From Herbidospora yilanensis (lineage in GTDB: Bacteria > Actinomycetota > Actinomycetes > Streptosporangiales > Streptosporangiaceae): a stretch of 64,000 nt of DNA. Below the pieces are notes generated by a model, which saw only the letters and a list, made by a program, of their open reading frames with translations, made no database searches and was not told where the DNA came from. The DNA is taken from assembly GCF_001570565.1 (NCBI RefSeq), contig NZ_BBXE01000016.1, positions 124,001 through 188,000 on the forward strand, read 5' to 3'. The position numbers and the translations under genes are program-made. This document shows positions 57,418 through 64,000 of this stretch, piece after piece (the stretch's first letter is position 1; every line of letters starts with the position of its first letter).

Positions 57418-58392
57418 TCAGTCTTCTTCTGCTTCTTCTTCTCCGAAGATCTCCTCGGCGACTTCCGCCACCACGAAGCCGCCGACCAGACCCGCCGCGC
57501 CGGCCGCGGCGACGGCTCCCCAGCCGGGCCCCTCACGATGCTCGTGGTGACCGCCCTGGTGACCGCCGTGCTCGTGGTGACCGCCGTGCTGTTCGTAGCC
57601 CGGGTACGTCCCGTGCCCGGCGAATCCGTGCCGCGAGAGGCCGTGGAGCCAGCGGTCGATCTCGCTTGCCCAGTCGGTGTGCAGGACCTGGTCATGGCTG
57701 AGCTGGAAGCGGCCGACGGCGTCGCCCGAGTAGCCGCCTCCGCGCTTGTCGGCCTCCAGGATGATCTCCAGGCCGTGGGGGGCGGCGACGAAGGTCAGCT
57801 CGACCTCGTTGACGATCCCGGCGTGCTGGGCGGGCGGGTAGAACTCGATCTCCTGGTAGAACGGCAGTTCCTGGCTGACGCCGAACAGCCGCCCCACCTC
57901 CAGGTCCGCGGAGCGGAAGTGGAAGCCGAGTTGCGCGAAGGCCTGGAGCACGCGGGCCTGGGACGGCAGCGGCACGACCGAGAGCGGGTCGAGGTCGCCC
58001 TTGTCGACGGCCTTGGCGATCGCCACCTCGGTCCGGACGCCCAGCGCCATTCCCGTCAGGTGCCGGCCCGCGATCTCGGTGACGGGCAGCTCCCACGGCA
58101 GGCTCACCTGGAAGGTCAGGGCGCGCTCCTCTCCTTGGCGGAGGGTCAGCGGGCCGGAGACCTGAAACCGGAGGAACTCGCCCAGTCCTTCATGCTCGCC
58201 GTCGCCGTGCTCCAGCTCCACCCGTGCGACGAGGCCGAGCGTGACGTGCTCGATGTCGGCGTCGAAGTCGCCGCCCTTCAGGCGGACCTCTCCTGTCAGC
58301 AGCCCACCCGGTTCCACCCGCCCGTCGGCCAGGACGGTGTCCACGGTGGGGCCGCCGACGCCGAAGGCGCCGAGCATGCGTTTGAAGATCAC
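57418..58392 (-). CDS. Spo0M-family (arrestin-like) protein
   Basis: 324 aa. Begins MIFKRMLGAFGVGGPTVDTV, the family start, followed by two arrestin-like beta domains (GLVARVELEHGDGEHEGLGE, LPWELPVTEIAGRHLTG). Residues 255-285 are a His/Gly-rich linker (HHEHGGHQGGHHEHREG) and 288-310 a Gly/Ala-rich hydrophobic segment. Spo0M proteins affect sporulation or cytoskeletal events in Bacillus; here the His-rich tail suggests metal binding as well. 57133-57417 upstream of its stop holds no gene. Confidence 0.88.
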   Translation of the reverse strand: MIFKRMLGAFGVGGPTVDTVLADGRVEPGGLLTGEVRLKGGDFDADIEHVTLGLVARVELEHGDGEHEGLGEFLRFQVSGPLTLRQGEERALTFQVSLPWELPVTEIAGRHLTGMALGVRTEVAIAKAVDKGDLDPLSVVPLPSQARVLQAFAQLGFHFRSADLEVGRLFGVSQELPFYQEIEFYPPAQHAGIVNEVELTFVAAPHGLEIILEADKRGGGYSGDAVGRFQLSHDQVLHTDWASEIDRWLHGLSRHGFAGHGTYPGYEQHGGHHEHGGHQGGHHEHREGPGWGAVAAAGAAGLVGGFVVAEVAEEIFGEEEAEED

Positions 58393-58422
58393 GGTTTCCT
58401 CTCTCGAATCGTGTGACGATCG

Positions 58423-58692
58423 TCAGCGTTTGCGCCTGGCGTACAGGCCTTCCGCGACGGAGACGCCCAGGGCGGCGAGCCCGATCTGGACGGCGAGCTC
58501 GATCCAGTCGACGCCCCTGGTGTCCGCCACGCCCAGCACGCCGGCGACGGCGGTGCCGACGAGGGCGGCGGCGATGCCGACGACGATGGTCAGCCAGATC
58601 GGCAGGTGCTGGCGGCCGGGGAGGACGAGCCTGCCCAGTGCGCCGATGACGATGCCGATGACGATCGCGGTGACGAATCCGGTGATCTCCAT
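58423..58692 (-). CDS. GlsB/YeaQ/YmgE-family small membrane protein
   Basis: 89 aa; the ATG at 58692 has GAGGAG upstream. Three helices with the glycine pattern of the family (GIVIGALGRLVLPGRQ, IVVGIAAALVGTAVAG). Stress-related membrane protein of unknown activity. It lies 30 bp before Spo0M on the same strand and is likely co-transcribed. Confidence 0.9.
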   Translation of the reverse strand: MEITGFVTAIVIGIVIGALGRLVLPGRQHLPIWLTIVVGIAAALVGTAVAGVLGVADTRGVDWIELAVQIGLAALGVSVAEGLYARRKR

Positions 58693-58753
58693 GCGCCAGC
58701 TCCTCGGGCGGGGTGGAACCTGCACTCGTTCTGTCGGTAGCCACCCTATGTCG

Positions 58754-58779
58754 ATTGCCGTATTGCGCAAGTGGGCAAT
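58754..58779. promoter_or_regulatory. 26-bp palindromic ArsR operator
   Basis: ATTGCC-N3-TTGCGCAA-N3-GGCAAT, symmetric except for the two triplets, ending 15 bp before the ArsR ATG. The central TTGCGCAA recurs at 61680-61687 at the end of the ATPase gene. Confidence 0.7.
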
Positions 58780-58794
58780 TCAAAGGAAAGTGAG

Positions 58795-59172
58795 ATGACG
58801 TACCGTGGCTGCATTGTCCGGGACGTATCGAGAGGACGGGACGTGGCGGCCGACCCCACCCCGCAGGCGCTTCACGAGGCGGCCGCCCTGTTCGGACTGC
58901 TGGCCGCCCCCGCGCGGCTGCACATCATCTGGGTGCTCGCGCAGGGCGAATGCGATGTGAGCAGCCTCGCCGAGCGGGTCGGTGGCGCGTTGCCCGCGGT
59001 CAGCCAGCATCTCGCCAAGCTGAAGCTGGCCGGGCTGGTGCGTTCGCGCCGTGAGGGCCGTCACGTGGTCTATCTGATCGACGACGAGGATGTGGTGATG
59101 ACCGTCCGGCGGCTGCTGGGACGATCGGCCGAGCCCGCGACGGCGGAGCAGTCGCGTGGTCTGGGCGCCTGA
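58795..59172 (+). CDS. ArsR-family repressor of the P-ATPase
   Basis: 125 aa from the ATG at 58795 with AAAGGAAA upstream. HTH: LFGLLAAPARLHIIWVLAQG, ECDVSSLAERVGGALPAVSQ, LAKLKLAGLVRSRREGRHVV. The alpha-3 metal site Cys-x-Cys is reduced to a single Cys (ECDV); an N-terminal Cys (YRGCIV) could join it. Overlaps the ATPase start by 17 bp. Confidence 0.9.
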   Translation: MTYRGCIVRDVSRGRDVAADPTPQALHEAAALFGLLAAPARLHIIWVLAQGECDVSSLAERVGGALPAVSQHLAKLKLAGLVRSRREGRHVVYLIDDEDVVMTVRRLLGRSAEPATAEQSRGLGA

Positions 59173-61699
59173 CAGCCCCTCCAGCGTTCCGTCTGCTTCC
59201 GATCGCGGCTCCGGGGTGTGCTCCGGCAGCACGCTGGAAGTGCTCAGGCATCTGGGCAGCGGTCCCCACGGCCTGACCGAGGCCGAGGCCGAGGCCCGGA
59301 TGCTCGTTCACGGAGACAACGTGCTGCCCATGGCGCGGCCGCCGTCGTGGCCGCGGCGGCTGGCGGTCGCCGTGCGTGATCCGTTCGTGCTGGTGCTGCT
59401 CGTCCTCGGGCTGGTGTCCGCGCTGATCGCCTCGTGGGGGACGGCCGGAGTCATCGTGGCCCTGGTCGCGGTGAGTTGTGTGCTGCGGGTGCGCGGCGAG
59501 CGCGTCGCCGACCGCTCGACCTCGGCCCTGCGCCGCCTGGTCGCCACCACCGCCACTGTCGTGCGGCGCGTGGGTCCCGGGGCCGGGTCGGTCGCCCGTG
59601 AGATCCCCGTCGAGCAACTGGTGCCCGGTGACGTGGTGAAACTGGGGCCGGGCGATCTGGTCCCCGCCGACGTGCGCCTGCTGCGGGCCCGGGGGCTGAC
59701 CGTCCACCAGGCCGCGCTCACCGGTGAGTCGGCCCCGGTGCCCAAGTCGGCCGACGACGTGCCGACCGGCGAAAGTCATCTGTGCTGGCAGGGCACCAGC
59801 GTCGCGTCGGGCAGCGGGCTGGCGGTCGTGGTCGCCACCGGAGCCGCCACCCGGCTGGCCGGCGCGGGCCGGGCGGCGATCGTGCGGGTCACGCCTTTCC
59901 GGCACTCGGTGAACGGCATCTCCTGGATGCTGGTCCGGCTCACCGTGCTCATTCCTCCGGTCGCCCTGCTCGCCAACGCCCTCGTCCACGATCGTGGGCC
60001 GGCCGCCCTGCCGTTCGCGCTGGCGGTCGCGGTCGGGCTGACGCCGGAGATGCTGCCCGTCATCGTCACCACCGTGCTGGCACGCGGCGCGGCCGTGCTG
60101 GCGCGCGACCGTGAGGTGATCGTGCGGCGGCTGCCGGCCCTGCACGACTTGGGCGCGATCGACGTGTTGTGCACCGACAAGACCGGGACGCTCACCCAGG
60201 ATCACCCCGAGGTGGAGCGCGCCGTCGACGCCGACGGCAGGCCCGATCCGCGGGTGCTGCGCTGGGCCGCGGTCAACAGCTTCTGGACCCTCCACCTGGC
60301 CGACCTGCCCGCCCCCGACACGCTCGACGCGGCCATCCTGCGCGCGGCGGGCGACGGCGACCTGGAGAACGGGGTGGACGCCCTCCCCTTCGACCCGGTG
60401 CGCCGGCTGTCCGTCGCGGTGGTCGAAGGGCCCGCCTGGCGGCACACGCTCGTGATGAAGGGCGCGGTCGATGAGGTGCTCGAACGATGCGTGCTCGACG
60501 ACCACGCGCGTGATCGTGCCAGGGCGACCGCGGCCGCCCTGGCGGCCGACGGCCTGCGCGTGCTGGCCGTCGCAGTGGGGGAAAGGACGCCCGGGCATCG
60601 GCCGCACGACGACGAGCGCGCCCTCGACCTGGTCGGTTTCGTCGGGCTGCTCGACCGCCTGGCCCCCGACGCCGCCCACGCCCTGACCGCGCTGGCCGAG
60701 CGCGCGGTCACCGTGAAGGTCCTGACCGGCGACCATCCGGAGACCGCCGCGCGGGTCTGCCGCGACCTCGGCCTGACACCCGGCGTCGTCGTCACGGGGG
60801 CCGAACTGGAGGCCCTGGCCGACGACGAACTGGCGGAACTGGCGAGCCGCACGACGGTGTTCGCCCGATGCACCCCCGATCACAAGGCCCGGGTGGTCCA
60901 GGCGTTGCGCCGGGCGGGGCACACGACCGGGTTCCTCGGCGACGGCGTCAACGACCTGCCCGCGATCGGCGCCGCCGACGTCGGCATCTGTCCCCGTGAC
61001 GCCGTGGACGTCACCCGCGAGGCCGCCGACGTCGTGTTGGCGGCCAAGGATCTCACCGCCATCGACCAGGCCGTCGAGCTCGGCCGGGCGAGCACCGGCA
61101 ACGTGGCGACCTACCTGCGGGTGGCCCTCTCGTCCAACTTCGGCAACGTGATCGCCATGGTCACGGCCGGCGTGATGTTGCCGTTCCTGCCGATGTTGCC
61201 CGGCCAGGTGCTGGTGCAGAACCTGTGCTTCGACGCCGCCCAGCTCGCCTTCGCCTTCGAGCGGCCCGACCCGGCGGTGACCCGCCGCCCGGCACGCCTG
61301 CGCCCGCGCGGGATCCTCGCCTTCATCGCCGCCTTCGGCGTTCTGAACGCGCTGGCCGACCTGGCCACGTTCACCGTCCTGCGCCTCGCCCTGCCCGAGG
61401 CCGACGGTCAGGCCGCCTTCCACACGGGCTGGTTCGTCGAGAACCTCTTCACGCAGGCCCTCGTCATGCTGCTGCTCCGGCCCACCCGGCGGGTGACGTG
61501 GCCGCTGGGCGTCGCGGTCGCGGGGCTCGCGGCGGTGGGCCTGCTGCTGCCCCTCTCCCCGTTCGCCTCCGTCCTGGGCCTGGTCACGCTGCCGGCCGGC
61601 TACTACCTCCTGTTGACGGCGGTGCTCTGCCTGTACGGCACGGCACTGGCCGTGCTGACCGGAAGTCATACTTGTAGACTTGCGCAAAGAAGCAAGTGA
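59156..61699 (+). CDS. P-type ATPase, MgtA-like (P3B)
   Basis: 847 aa, GTG start within the ArsR gene. Actuator TGES (ALTGESAPV), phosphorylation site Asp341 in CTDKTGTLT, hinge GDGVNDLPAIG. The M4 motif VGLTPEMLPVIVTTVLA is typical of Mg2+ importers MgtA/MgtB. No N-terminal metal-binding domain. Located between its ArsR regulator and two CNNM/CorC genes, all consistent with magnesium or related divalent-cation homeostasis. ArsR control of an MgtA-type pump is less usual than riboswitch or PhoP control. Confidence 0.9.
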   Translation: MVWAPDSPSSVPSASDRGSGVCSGSTLEVLRHLGSGPHGLTEAEAEARMLVHGDNVLPMARPPSWPRRLAVAVRDPFVLVLLVLGLVSALIASWGTAGVIVALVAVSCVLRVRGERVADRSTSALRRLVATTATVVRRVGPGAGSVAREIPVEQLVPGDVVKLGPGDLVPADVRLLRARGLTVHQAALTGESAPVPKSADDVPTGESHLCWQGTSVASGSGLAVVVATGAATRLAGAGRAAIVRVTPFRHSVNGISWMLVRLTVLIPPVALLANALVHDRGPAALPFALAVAVGLTPEMLPVIVTTVLARGAAVLARDREVIVRRLPALHDLGAIDVLCTDKTGTLTQDHPEVERAVDADGRPDPRVLRWAAVNSFWTLHLADLPAPDTLDAAILRAAGDGDLENGVDALPFDPVRRLSVAVVEGPAWRHTLVMKGAVDEVLERCVLDDHARDRARATAAALAADGLRVLAVAVGERTPGHRPHDDERALDLVGFVGLLDRLAPDAAHALTALAERAVTVKVLTGDHPETAARVCRDLGLTPGVVVTGAELEALADDELAELASRTTVFARCTPDHKARVVQALRRAGHTTGFLGDGVNDLPAIGAADVGICPRDAVDVTREAADVVLAAKDLTAIDQAVELGRASTGNVATYLRVALSSNFGNVIAMVTAGVMLPFLPMLPGQVLVQNLCFDAAQLAFAFERPDPAVTRRPARLRPRGILAFIAAFGVLNALADLATFTVLRLALPEADGQAAFHTGWFVENLFTQALVMLLLRPTRRVTWPLGVAVAGLAAVGLLLPLSPFASVLGLVTLPAGYYLLLTAVLCLYGTALAVLTGSHTCRLAQRSK

Positions 61700-61720
61700 T
61701 GACCCCCGGAGTGGCAAAGC

Positions 61721-61813
61721 ATGCGAGTCGCGCGACAATCGAAGACGGCCACCGTGTTCCTCTGGACGCTGATCTGTCTCCTCGACCTCTACCAGGTGGC
61801 CCTGGCCGTCTGA
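61721..61813 (+). CDS. candidate 30-aa single-helix membrane protein
   Basis: MRVARQSKTATVFLWTLICL then LDLYQVALAV. ATG at 61721 with GGAG 10 bases upstream, 21 bp after the ATPase stop. Basic N-terminus followed by one hydrophobic helix and a near-immediate stop, which resembles small transporter regulators such as MgtR/MgtS in enterobacteria in size and context, not in sequence. Fits exactly between the ATPase and the convergent CNNM gene (4-bp gap). Confidence 0.5.
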   Translation: MRVARQSKTATVFLWTLICLLDLYQVALAV

Positions 61814-61817
61814 CGCC

Positions 61818-62831
61818 TCACCCCACCGGCAGCAGGGTCGCCAGCAGGTCGTCGAGGCTGACCAGGCCGGTCACCGCCCCGTCGGGACCGCGGACGACGG
61901 CGAGCTGGCCGTGCGCCTCCTGCAGCGCCGCGACGGCGTCGGAGACCGTCGTGCCGGGCGACAGGACGGGCAGCGGGTGGGCCAGGTTCGAGGCGGTCAC
62001 CACGCTGCCCCTCCTCCGGGCGAGATAGGCGTCCCGCACGTGGACGACGCCGCTGGGCCCGCTCCCGTCGCTGACGATCAGACGGGTGTGGCCGCTGGCC
62101 GCGCTCACGTCGATGACCTCCTGAGGAGACGACGCGGCGGGCAGCGCGACGATGTCCCGCGCCGGGACCACCAGCGGTTCGATCGGCGTGCTGGGGGCGT
62201 TCAGGGCCTGGGTCAGCACCACGTGGTCGTCGGCGTCGATGAGCTTCAGCCGGCGCGACTCCTCCACCAGGTGCTGAAGCTGGTCGCGGGTGCGCGGTTG
62301 CGACTCGCCGTCGGTCGGCTGCACCCCGAACGCGCGCAGCAGCAGGTTGCTGATCCCGTTCAGCAGGGTGAGGACGGGCCGGACGACCATCGTGAAGCCC
62401 CGGAACGGCAGTGCCAGCAGCGTGGCCGACCGTTCGGGATGGGCGATGGCCCACGACTTGGGGGCCATCTCGCCGATGACCATGTGGAGGAACGTCACGA
62501 TCGCCAGGGCGATGACGAACGCCACCACGTGCGCCATGGTGGCCGACAACCCCACGGCCTCGAACGCAGGGGTGAGCGTCCCGGCGATGAGCGGTTCGGA
62601 GACCACACCCAGTCCGAGAGAGCACAACGTGATGCCCAGTTGCGCGCCGGCGAGCATCAGCGACAACTCGCGGATGCCCGCGATCGCCGCCGTCGCCGCA
62701 CGGCTGCCCTGGGCCGCGGCCTGTTCCAGCCGGTGGCGTTTGGCGGCGACGAGCGCGAACTCGGCCGCGACGAAGAAGCCGTTGCCCACCAGGAGCAGCA
62801 GCGTGAGCATCAGTCCGGTGGTGATGTTCAT
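61818..62831 (-). CDS. CNNM/CorC-family protein (DUF21-CBS)
   Basis: 337 aa. DUF21 domain with four helices (LMLTLLLLVGNGFFVAAEFA, LMLAGAQLGITLCSLGLG), then a CBS pair at about 210-335 (VPARDIVALPA, GVVHVRDAYLARRRG, GLVSLDDLLATLLP). Lacks the C-terminal CorC_HlyC domain of the longer partner. Implicated in Mg2+/Co2+ efflux or sensing. Overlaps the upstream gene by 4 bp. Confidence 0.93.
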   Translation of the reverse strand: MNITTGLMLTLLLLVGNGFFVAAEFALVAAKRHRLEQAAAQGSRAATAAIAGIRELSLMLAGAQLGITLCSLGLGVVSEPLIAGTLTPAFEAVGLSATMAHVVAFVIALAIVTFLHMVIGEMAPKSWAIAHPERSATLLALPFRGFTMVVRPVLTLLNGISNLLLRAFGVQPTDGESQPRTRDQLQHLVEESRRLKLIDADDHVVLTQALNAPSTPIEPLVVPARDIVALPAASSPQEVIDVSAASGHTRLIVSDGSGPSGVVHVRDAYLARRRGSVVTASNLAHPLPVLSPGTTVSDAVAALQEAHGQLAVVRGPDGAVTGLVSLDDLLATLLPVG

Positions 62832-64000
62832 GACGACTCCTCCTGGGCGTCCGGCAGCGGTCGGAGCGTCACCCGGTCGGGCACGTGCCGGTCGATCGTG
62901 AGCACGCGGATCTCGGCACGTTTGGCGGCTCCCGCGTCCAGGGAGGGCGTGAGCGGCACCGACAGGACGTCGTCGGGGACGGCGAAGCGTTCGAGATGGT
63001 GCAGGATCAGGCCGGCGACCGTGTCGTACTCGTCCATGTCGGGCAGTTCGAGGCCGGTCTCCAGGGCGATCTCGTCGATGCGCAGAGCGGCGTCGACGGT
63101 CCAGCCGTCGCCGTCGCGCTTGACCGTGACGATCTCGGCGTCGTTCTCGTCGGTGATCTCGCCGACGAGTTCTTCCGCGACGTCCTCCAGCGTCACCAGC
63201 CCGGCCAGGCCGCCGTGCTCGTCGACGACGCAGGCGACCTCCTCGCCGCGGTGGAGCATCTCGGCCACCAGGTCGGGCAGTGTGATCGAGAACGGCACCA
63301 CGAGGACGTCTCGGGCGATGTCGGCGACCTTCGTCGTGGCCGCCTCCGCGGGCCGGACCTTGACGAGTTCGCGCAGGCCGACGATGCCGACGACCTCGTC
63401 CAGGCGGGCGCCCAGCACCGGGTAGTGGGTGTGGCCGTGCCGGGCCAGGACCTCGTCGAGATCCGGCACGGCGGCCGAGCCGCTGATCGTCACGACGTCG
63501 ACCCGGGGCACCATGACCTCTACGGCGGTGTGGTCGGAGAAGGCCAGCGCGCGGGCGAGGATGTCGGCCTGCTCGCCGGGCAGATGGCCGTGGCGTTCCG
63601 ATTCGCCGATGATGTGGCCGAGCTCCTCCAGGGTCGCGCCGTGGTGGAGTTCCTCGACCGGCTCGATGCCGACCGCCCGCAGCAGGCGGTTGGCGGAGGC
63701 GTCGAACAGCTTGATGATCGGCCCCGCCACGGTCAGGTAGACGAGGGTGGAGCTCGCGAGGGCGCGGGCGAGGGCCTCCGACCGGGCCAGCGCGAGGTTC
63801 TTGGGCGCCAGCTCACCGAGGATCATCTGGATGACGGTGGCCACCACGAACCCGAGGACCAGCGCGACGGCGTCGACCGCGCCGGAGGGCACGCCGAGCG
63901 CGTCGAGGCCGGGGGCGATCAGCTCCGCGAGGGCGGGCTTGGCGATGAAGCCCACCACCAGGGCGGTCACCGTGATGCCGAGCTGCGCGCCCGACAACAT
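62828..64000 (-). CDS. CNNM/CorC-family protein, 5' end outside window
   Basis: 390 residues visible. The DUF21 domain is entered part-way (MLSGAQLGITVTALVVGFIA), so the true start lies beyond 64000. The CBS pair (VMVPRVDVVTI, YPVLGARLDEVVGIVGLREL, CVVDEHGGLAGLVTLEDVAE) and the C-terminal CorC_HlyC domain (VDAALRIDEIALETGLELPD, TVAGLILHHLERF) are complete. Coupled to the shorter CNNM gene by a 4-bp overlap. Confidence 0.93.
   Translation of the reverse strand: MLSGAQLGITVTALVVGFIAKPALAELIAPGLDALGVPSGAVDAVALVLGFVVATVIQMILGELAPKNLALARSEALARALASSTLVYLTVAGPIIKLFDASANRLLRAVGIEPVEELHHGATLEELGHIIGESERHGHLPGEQADILARALAFSDHTAVEVMVPRVDVVTISGSAAVPDLDEVLARHGHTHYPVLGARLDEVVGIVGLRELVKVRPAEAATTKVADIARDVLVVPFSITLPDLVAEMLHRGEEVACVVDEHGGLAGLVTLEDVAEELVGEITDENDAEIVTVKRDGDGWTVDAALRIDEIALETGLELPDMDEYDTVAGLILHHLERFAVPDDVLSVPLTPSLDAGAAKRAEIRVLTIDRHVPDRVTLRPLPDAQEESS

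Overview
High-GC actinomycete chromosome, most likely of the Streptosporangiaceae type (Nonomuraea/Streptosporangium-like). This placement rests on gyrB-gyrA followed by a DUF3566 protein and tRNA-Ile, on actinobacterial small families (DLW-39, DUF5999, DUF5709, the PF04672-type methyltransferase) and on strongly G/C-biased third codon positions. The window opens inside gyrB, so it probably lies near oriC. Two near-consensus parS-like sites (20463-20476 and 44337-44350) fit that position.

Layout. 1-5443: DNA gyrase operon (gyrB partial, gyrA, DUF3566 membrane protein) and tRNA-Ile(GAT). 5401-13474: an 8.07-kb integrated element of the pSAM2/AICE type in the 3' end of tRNA-Ile, bounded by a perfect 44-bp direct repeat. 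It carries an int-xis-repSA operon, a divergent GntR regulator with twin operators, an AT-rich orphan membrane protein, a large imperfect inverted repeat, two overlapping unknown genes and an XRE/TPR regulator. It has no FtsK/Tra transfer gene. 13475-24356: small secreted proteins, a zinc alcohol dehydrogenase with an alpha/beta hydrolase, a TetR-MMPL efflux pair with a tandem operator, a NarL-type two-component system, a Tat-exported multicopper oxidase and two tandem CAP-domain proteins. 24353-32933: FUSC membrane protein, a 1335-aa SARP/nSTAND/WD40 regulator, and a PadR regulator whose probable operator recurs in front of an aldehyde dehydrogenase. 33084-41852: ZIP-like transporter with a DivIVA-domain protein, a three-gene ADH/HTH/membrane operon, a methyltransferase, a MarR-MMPL pair, DUF2809, a 32-codon candidate peptide, DUF5999, a PF04672-type methyltransferase, DUF5709 and a PRC-barrel protein.

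41864-53302: ArsR-CDF zinc efflux operon with an ICMT-like methyltransferase, a secreted protein, an OmpR/HK pair, a Cmx-type drug exporter, a giant cytoplasmic HAMP-repeat hybrid kinase, a DUF305 lipoprotein and an RsbW-like ATPase. 53890-54842: DLW-39, a HAD phosphatase and tRNA-Ala(TGC). 54853-58692: a tRNA-trailing repeat, a gene-poor stretch, a secreted Ig-like protein, Spo0M and a GlsB/YeaQ protein. 58754-64000: an ArsR-controlled MgtA-type P-ATPase, a 30-codon single-helix membrane ORF and two CNNM/CorC proteins, which together look like a magnesium homeostasis locus.

The most unusual points are: (i) the transfer-less AICE with an AT-rich orphan gene; (ii) a two-block G/C repeat with a compound hairpin, found right behind tRNA-Ala and behind the original 3' end of tRNA-Ile; (iii) GyrB carrying EGN instead of EGD in its TOPRIM/QRDR motif; (iv) two small ORFs that automated annotation would miss. 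Functions are assigned from motifs read by eye; no database search was run.
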